From Siphonodentalium dalli (lineage: Eukaryota > Mollusca > Scaphopoda > Gadilida > Siphonodentaliidae), in NCBI GenBank assembly GCA_032622095.1, contig CP136069.1, forward strand, positions 88,000,958 through 88,064,957: DNA of 64,000 nucleotides. The letters are read 5' to 3'. Positions 56,893 to 64,000 of this stretch are shown in pieces (position 1 is the stretch's first letter; each line of letters opens with the position of its first letter). The translations under genes and the position numbers were made by a program. Under the pieces are notes generated by a model. It was not told the DNA's origin and ran no database searches. It was given only the letters and a program-made list of their open reading frames with translations.

Positions 56893-56959
56893 CTATATAT
56901 ACCAGAACTACCAAAGAGAAAAGTTTTTAATTATACTACAGGTCTGGTAGATATTTTAA

Positions 56960-57227
56960 CCCTTTCATGGCTGTATCTTCCTGATTTTTTACAAAACCCT
57001 GTGCCAGTGTATTCTCTTATATATGCAAGTCGCCCATAGGGAGCCTCGTATATATAAAAAAAAATATATAAGAGAATGCATTGGCCTAATAATATTTACC
57101 TTGATCTTGTAAGCCAGTGCATTCTCTTATATATTCGAGGCTCCCTATGGGAGACTTGCATATATAAGAGAATGCACTGGCACAGGATCTTTAATGCTGC
57201 ACAAACGCTGCTCCCGTCATGAAAGTG
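56960..57227. mobile_element. CCCTTTCATG-family MITE, copy 5
   Basis: TTAA on both sides (56956-56959, 57228-57231); ends CCCTTTCATGGCTG and CCGTCATGAAAGTG. Lies just upstream of the SRCR exon. Confidence 0.8.
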
Positions 57228-57913
57228 TTAAGAAGTATAAATTGGAATAGAGTAAAACCTCTCCAAATGGAACACTCTACAGACTGACCTTTTTGTTTGC
57301 TTTAGGGAGGTGTTTGGATTATAGAAAATTGTGCCATCAGGAAACATGAAGATGCCATTACAAAGAGTGATCAAGTAATTTTGAGACACAACACAATAAT
57401 TACAAAGGTTGCACATCAAAGATGGCTATGGTCGAGTGAATATGTCTGACAGAGAATTAGTAAAAATGACGAACTAAAGATTCATAACTCAGAACTAAGG
57501 GCCATAACTCAGGTCAATAAAAAACAAGGATTATTCATCAAAGATGGCTCTGTTCAAATTATTTGCCCACAAGAGTGAATCTGTATGACCTAGAATCACT
57601 AACGAGAGGCATGAGATGTTTAACCCATACCTTCAACCACACCGACTTAATATTAGCAATCCAGAACTAAATATACATCTGTATACATGACGCGGAAACG
57701 ATTGGACAAATATATTGGGGGTGGTGTTTCCATCATTCACTTAGATATAAATATGAGACTGATTATACATATTATAGTATTACTTTGGATAGCATGTGTT
57801 CATGTCATGATTGAAGAAAGGGTTGATATTTCCCGAACTAATCAATCAAAACCAAAATCTATTCGATCTATACAGGTGGAGAATGTATTATGATTAACCT
57901 TGATGTGATTATT

Positions 57914-58169
57914 CCCTTCATGACTGGAGCTTCCTGATTTTTTGCGAAAACCCTGTGCCCCAACGCATTCTCTTATATATGCGAGTCGCCCATAGGGTGC
58001 CTCACATATATAAGAGAATGCATTGGCCAAACAATATTTATCTTCATCTTGTAAGCCAGTTCATTCTCTTATGTATGGAGCTCCCTATGGGAGACTCGCA
58101 TATATTTAGGAGAATGCATTGGTGCAGGGTCTTTAATGCTGCACCAGTGCAGCTCCGGTCACGAAAGGG
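57914..58169. mobile_element. CCCTTTCATG-family MITE, copy 6
   Basis: Ends CCCTTCATGACTGGAGC and GCTCCGGTCACGAAAGGG followed by TTAT (degenerate TTAA); inner hairpins as in the other copies. Confidence 0.75.
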
Positions 58170-58239
58170 TTATGGCTGAGGAACCCATTCAATATAAAGT
58201 CAGTGCCAAATGTACCAGCATATTTTTATCTCACAGCAC

Positions 58240-59892
58240 ACATAAGTCCAGGACATTTATGAGAAAAAATGCCAAACCTGGAACTAATTGCCCCTTCTTT
58301 TTTTTTTGCTGGAATAAGTACGTAAACCCTCCATAAACAACATACCAATAATCGGAAAAAGGGAAATTGGTGAATTTCGTGAAATAAATTTGGGAAAATT
58401 TGGTGAAAACATCAATTTATGAATTTTCATGGATGTATATAAAAAAATCAAATTGACAGGTCCTCACTTTCCTAAATCCAGAACTGAAACCATTGTTAGA
58501 TTTATTGAGTATTTTTCAAATTGTGTGCTTTCAAAAACACAAATTTACCTTTTTTCGGAGCCTAAATTTCACAGAATGAGCCAATTATTTTTTTAAATGA
58601 GCTCATAATGCAGAGCTTTTTCGCTGTTTTTGTAATTTACTCACTAGATTAAACACAAAAAGGATTAATATGTGCACCTATGGTTAAGAAGAATAAAATA
58701 TTCTCATTTATTTGGAATGTTATGGCCATGTTGTTTAAAAACAATTTCAAAGTGCCAATTTGACATTTTACTGCCAAATTACGACGAAAAGGATTATAGC
58801 TCTGTCAATGAATATAAACAAAGAAAGTGTTAAATTACGTTTGAAAGAACAATACGTGCAGAAGCTAATAATATAAAGTTGTATGCTTCAAGATGCCTTA
58901 TTTTGAAGTTTTTGTTGATATGCTTTCCCCTACCCCATGTTTCTGCCATTCAAATTTGGAGTAAATTTCCCGAAGTGATGAGTAAAATCTAGTAACATTC
59001 ATTGGTATAACCATTGAAATGTTATTTTCTCAACAAAAAACTGATATAAGAAGAAAGATAAAATACTTTTACACAATAAACTTTCGTTAATTTTTCTAAA
59101 TATGCACAAAAACCTTTAAAAAATTGACAAAAACAACCCACAATAGCATTTTCGGAAAAGAGGCTAGACTAAGAGTTCATGGAGCCAAAATTTAATTTTC
59201 TTCACCAATGTATAAGAGAAATTCCATCACAATTTGTTCTCAATATTGTATTCTTAAAAGGTAACGAGAAAAGCAGAGCATGTAGATTTTAATTTATTGA
59301 GTTACATGACCTCAAATATGGCATTTCATCACACGAGTTCTGTGTCAGTGGCAAATTTCATACAATGGAACACACATTTTGTTTGAGAATATTTTATTCT
59401 TCTTATAAACCATAGATGCACATATTAATCATTTTTGTGTGTTTTATCTAGTGAGGAAATTACAAAAACAGTGAAAAAGCTCTGCATTTTGAGCTTGTTT
59501 TTTAAACAATTAACCATAAAATATAACATTTGGCTTATTCTGCAAAATTTAGGATCAGAAATAATCGCATTTTTGAAGACACACAACTCGAAAAATCTCC
59601 AAAAATCTAGCAATGGTTTTCAGTTCTGGATTCAGGAAAGTGAGGACAACAAAATAGGCATGATATTTGTAGGACTTGTGTATTTGATTTTTTTATATAC
59701 GTTAAATCCATAAATTGATGATTTGACTAAAATTTCCCAAATTTGATTTCACAAAAATCACCAAGTTCCCTTTTTCCGATTTCTGCTGATTTTTGGTATG
59801 TTGTTTATGGAGGTTCTACGTACCTATTCTAGCAAAAAACAATTCTGTTGCAATTAGTTCTGGGTAAAACCATAAATGCACTGGACTAACAT
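58240..59892. mobile_element. 1.65-kb foldback element
   Basis: Two inverted arms of roughly 800 bp face each other around about 59066. Matching pairs include CATAAACAACATACC / GGTATGTTGTTTATG and TGCAGAGCTTTTTCGCTGT / its complement. The arms have diverged by many substitutions and small indels. No transposase is seen; the AT-rich ORFs at 59425-59713 are part of the arm and look incidental. Confidence 0.7.
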
Positions 59893-59959
59893 GGTTATTT
59901 CAAAACAAAACAAAGCTTCTAATATTGAAATGATTTATAGCGTGTTCATTAATGAACCT

Positions 59960-60890
59960 GGTTGAAACAACAAGTGGTTGCATCGACGGAGCTGGCATAC
60001 CCCCATGTTGGCATATTTGAACCGACAAAGTATGGTTGAGATCTTCTCGGACAGGGAAAGAACACAACATTTTCAGATAAACAAAGATAAATTACTCTAG
60101 AACGGAAAACAAGAACAAAATGATTAACACTTAATTGATTGTCGTCATAGTAGTGAACATCCATATCAAATGTCTTTGATATCTGTCAACTGGAGATACG
60201 AACAAATAAACAAAGATAAATAACTCTGGAACGAAAAACATGAACAAAACAATTGAACACTCAATTGACTGCCGTCATAGTGGTGAACATCCATGCCAAA
60301 TTTCATTGATATCTGTCAACAGGAGATACGGAGAAAAAACCAACATTTCCGAATAAACAAAGATGAATAACTCCAGAACGGAAAACTACAAAAAAACAAT
60401 TGAACACTCAATTGATTGCCCTCATAGTAGTGAACATGCATACAAAAATTCATTGAGATTTATCAACCGTGATGAAGATATAATCTCAGACGGAAAAAAA
60501 CAAAACATTTCCAGATAAACAAAGAAGAATAACTCTAGAATGGAATACCACAAAAAAACTATTGAACACTGTTGATTGCCCTCATAGTAGTGAACATCCA
60601 TATCAATTTTCATTGAGATCCAACAACTGGTGTTTGAGATATCTGCTCGGACAGACAAAAAACCAACAATTCCAGATAAACAAAGATGAATAACTCTACA
60701 ATGGAAAAAACGATTGAGCACACCATTGAATGCCCTAATAGTAGTGAACATCCGTACCAAATTTGATTCTGATCCGACAACCGGTGTTTGAGATATCTGC
60801 CCTGACGGACAGAAGGACAGACGCATACACGCTCGGCTCGATGGACGGACAGATGGAACCCGTGGCAAAAGCTCAAACTTTACTTTATTG
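59960..60890. repeat. Diverged tandem array of about 145-bp units
   Basis: Five or six units each contain AACAAAGAT-AATAACTC, a GAACACTCAATTGATTGCC-like block and GTAGTGAACATCCATA. The array ends in CGGACAG-type short repeats (60785-60860). Confidence 0.7.
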
Positions 60891-60899
60891 TCAAGTTGA

Positions 60900-63734
60900 G
60901 CTAAAAATGTGTCAATGAATACAATAATACTTTATTGGCTGATTTTTGACAAAATAAATCAACTAACTTTTTATGGACATGTTTGGGAAATAATGGCCAT
61001 GGGCAGCTGAAATTACACCCACACCCAGAGGTGAAATGCTTCTATGGCGTGTGCCCCAGAAATCTATATATATAAAGTAGGATCTGTCAGTCGGTCTGTT
61101 TGCGATTTTCTCCCAGACCCCTGGACCGATTTCAAGCAAAATTAGTGAGATGACTCGGGGTACCCTGGCAAATGTTATAACGAATTGTTTGTTTTTTAAA
61201 ATGTATGTAACGTGCTTAAAGGGGCCACGGGCCCCTATGCCATTTAATAAAAGCTCCCAAAGGGAGCCTGTTTTAGCTAGTAAAATATAAAATGAAGGCC
61301 ATCCAAAATTAATTAATTGTTTCTCAGGGGAAATATTTTTTACAGATCAGTGTGGGAGGGAAGATTTTATTATTTTGTTATTCCCACAGTGACGGTTGAC
61401 TACTACAATCTTGCGTAAGGAGCCTAAATTGAAATAATAGAGATATGTAATGTAATGGTCAACTCCCCGCTGAAAATATTTTAGATCTATTTTAGATTTT
61501 GTTCAAGATTTTGGCAGAGTATCACATCTCTGTGGGCCAATCAACACTAGTTATTCAAAAGTTATTAAATTTCACATATTTTACTGTACAATCTTCTGTG
61601 TGGGTTTCTCTTGTGTTTTTGAGGACGACAGGCACTCCACTGCGCAAGCTTTTCGGTTTTCATTTTTTGTGGATTACGTCCCGTTGGCGCTCTTCGACAT
61701 ATTATCATGAGAGTATTGTGGGTACACACTAAATCGTGTATCCCAGTGGCGGTTCTTACCAGCTTTGGGAGAAGTATAACTGAATGATTTAATCTTACTA
61801 GACAAATGTTATACAAACAACCATTTCATAATACCAAATCTTGAATAACTGCAATTCAAATTAGAGCTTCTCTGATGAAACGACACTGGAAAACAATGAA
61901 GAACAAGGCGTTCTGATTCCTAATCCACTATCCATTTGAAAATTAATATGAGTTGCCGGGTGAGCATTGGGAACGTGCATAAACAAATTCAAATCTTTAA
62001 TTTTGATAATCAACATGAACGTAATCTAATTAGTGAATGTCGTTAATTCTATTTCTAACCGAATCATGCGGAACTGACAGGTCGTCCGATTTGTATTCAC
62101 TGGGATTCAGACTTAATTACTATCATAGGCTTATTCAAATAGAAAGGACAGAACTTTGTATTATTTGCTCACAAAAACACAACATGTGCTTTCTATGTTT
62201 ATTCATAAATATATCGGGATGATGTTACCCACCCGTCACGCTCTAGTCGTTATCAAAGTCATATTTATTCCCTATTAGAACTTCAGACATCTATCAAGTA
62301 TACATATATAAAGAAAATATATTGAGCTGAATAAAATATAATTATGTGTGCAAGTTTCCTAAGATAAATATTCCATGTTACTTCCATTTAATTAAACTGA
62401 ATACAATTTGCACGCACAATTTAAACACAAGGAATTGACATTCAAACCGAAAGTTAAGATTCAAAGATTCTGAATCCTAAATGACTTCTGATTTACACAA
62501 GGTGACATAGATCCGAAGAAAAAAAAAAGTTTAATTGTTTGTTTATTCAAATAGACATTTATTCGTGAATGAAGCAATGTATATCTGCTAAATTTAATAT
62601 TTTTTTACCCAAAATATGTATCTCCTGATAAGTATCTTGGACTTGGACACTGAACTATTGGCTATATCCTTCATGCTCCGCAATCTTAGAAGAAATTAGA
62701 AAAAATATTGGTACGGCATATTTATTTGCGCACCGGTAAATGCAAAGATCTCCCAGTTCCTGATTCCGAATCACCAACCTGAACACCAGCCACAAGAATA
62801 TGTTTATTCTTATTTTTCTTTTCCGTAAGATAAGTTTATTATTTTATTCACTCTTTCATTATACATTATGTATATCATGTAAATTGAATATGCTAATTGG
62901 GCTAAATAGACCATTTTTGAGGGTTCATCTCAATGCTGTTACGTGGCTAGCCATGTAATGGAAATTAGACAAATTACTATCCGTTTTTCTTATTAATAGC
63001 CACATGTAATGGAAATTAGACACATTCCTATCCATTTTTCTTATTAATAGCCACATAAGTAATAAAATGTAAGCACGGACAGATGGATGGGACAGATATA
63101 TGGTTAAACAGACTGATTACATAATACAACCTTTTTTTCAAAAGGGCATATAAAAAGAATATCGACAGTTTTTTGTTTGAATACCTGAAACATCTCATTC
63201 GTGTCTGGAAAGAAATACAAAAATTTCAATCATGGCTTGCAGCCGCTCGTGAAAATTTTATATCTCTTTCCAGACACTCATGAAATATTTGGTATTCAAA
63301 AAACAAGACAGTCAATGACTGTGGTGTCGCTCACCAGACTGCAGAGACTGATAAGACTGGGACCACAACAGTCAGAACTTTTCATAATCACTTTAAAAGA
63401 AGTAGATTTAAACAGGATATGTGGCTAGAGAGACTTCAAGTATGTAGATTGGTGAAATTGGTGAAATTACCAACTGTACACTACTGATCACCAACCTCCT
63501 CAAGCTCAACAAGTCCCCTCCCGACCGGGCTCCAGACTCCCAAGTCTTAGGTTGGAATTTCACAATCGACACCTCAAACTTTCTCAATTGTTGAAAATTT
63601 CCAATCTCACAAGCGCCTTTTTCTAAAACCATTTAGAGGTGGTTCCAAGGTAGAATAGATGTTTTAATGAATTTGGTATTTCAATGATTTTATTAGACAC
63701 AAAAGTGTTAACTCCCCATAGCCCGCCATTTCTT
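60900..63734. other. Right-hand region without recognised genes
   Basis: 61060-61280 is a dispersed repeat (CTATATATATAAAGTAGGATC, GGGGCCACGGGCCCC). A 47-bp segment with CATGTAATGGAAATTAGAC is repeated at 62953 and 63002. The missing SRCR N-terminal exon was looked for here and not found. Confidence 0.45.
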
Positions 63735-64000
63735 GACAGGTTGACCTCATTTTAACAAATCTGAATCTCAGTCACTAAAGGATCCTCCTGATTCCTCCAT
63801 ACTATATGTAAGCTAAATAGTCCAACCTCTCTTGAGAAGACATTTTAAGAATTACTATAGAAACATATAGTTATGTCCCTGGTCCCACCCTATTTAACCT
63901 GGTGACCCCATCTGAATAAATTTGAATCCCAGACACCAAAGAACCCATCAAACATATCATAAATATCAGTAAAATAGACCTGATGGTCCTTGTGAAGGAA
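63735..64000. repeat. Copy of the GTTTTAAGAATTAC repeat at the window edge
   Basis: Matches the units at 55090-55460 (TTTTAAGAATTACTATAGAA, CCTGGTGACCCCATCTGAA). It runs off the right edge of the window. Confidence 0.6.

Noticed and set aside
61060-61280. Possible tRNA- or SINE-like sequence
   Set aside because: No A/B box or cloverleaf could be made out; listed only as a dispersed repeat.
63408-63632. Minus-strand frame (VLEKGACEIGNFQQ) as the missing SRCR N-terminal half
   Set aside because: It lacks the WGTVCDD-type motif and the cysteine, and no matching phase-2 donor was found.

Overview
The window looks like part of an AT-rich metazoan genome. It has no dense bacterial-style ORFs, but it has short exons with GT-AG splice sites, very long introns and many dispersed foldback DNA transposons. 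The domain mix (SRCR, Frizzled-type CRD, MAM, LDLa) and repeats containing GGGCCATAACTC suggest a marine invertebrate. A lophotrochozoan is my guess, but the sequence does not settle the phylum.

The dominant host feature is one modular extracellular gene on the minus strand, read from about 56.9 kb down to 0.5 kb. I place 16 exons: the C-terminal half of an SRCR domain (56.7 kb), a 9-nt microexon (55.03 kb), a Frizzled-type cysteine-rich domain split over two exons (53.9 and 45.2 kb), a Ser/Thr/Tyr/Pro linker exon (43.0 kb), five MAM domains each built from two exons (34.0/32.5, 23.2/21.8, 17.4/12.3, 8.5/6.6 and 4.3/1.2 kb), and an LDLa exon (0.5 kb). Every junction after the first exon is phase 1 and every internal exon is a multiple of three, so the exons join in frame and could be shuffled or skipped freely. 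Both gene ends lie outside the window or were not recognised. I cannot exclude that the array is two neighbouring genes, because no transcript evidence is available.

The introns are filled with mobile DNA. I see (1) at least 14 copies or fragments of a Tc1/mariner-type foldback MITE (TA target, termini CAGTAATGCCC); (2) a palindromic GAATGAGGTCCCCAGAGGGTG family; (3) TTAA-flanked, piggyBac-like elements from 57 bp to 3.76 kb; (4) large TTA-flanked PIF/Harbinger-like elements with long arrays of short subterminal motifs; (5) two hAT-like elements with 8-bp target duplications; (6) two large foldback elements, one with inverted minisatellite arms; (7) two non-LTR reverse transcriptase remnants; and (8) a GC-rich proline-rich ORF that is probably transposon-derived. 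Several insertions are nested, and one can be read together with its empty target site.

The most unusual pattern is the position of hairpin-forming elements. Many of them end only 19 to 74 bp from splice donors of the modular gene. Other points of interest are the 9-nt microexon next to a 3 x 31-bp tandem repeat, and two elements of different superfamilies that share about 400 bp of interior sequence. From about 57 kb to 64 kb I find repeats but no further exon that I can support.
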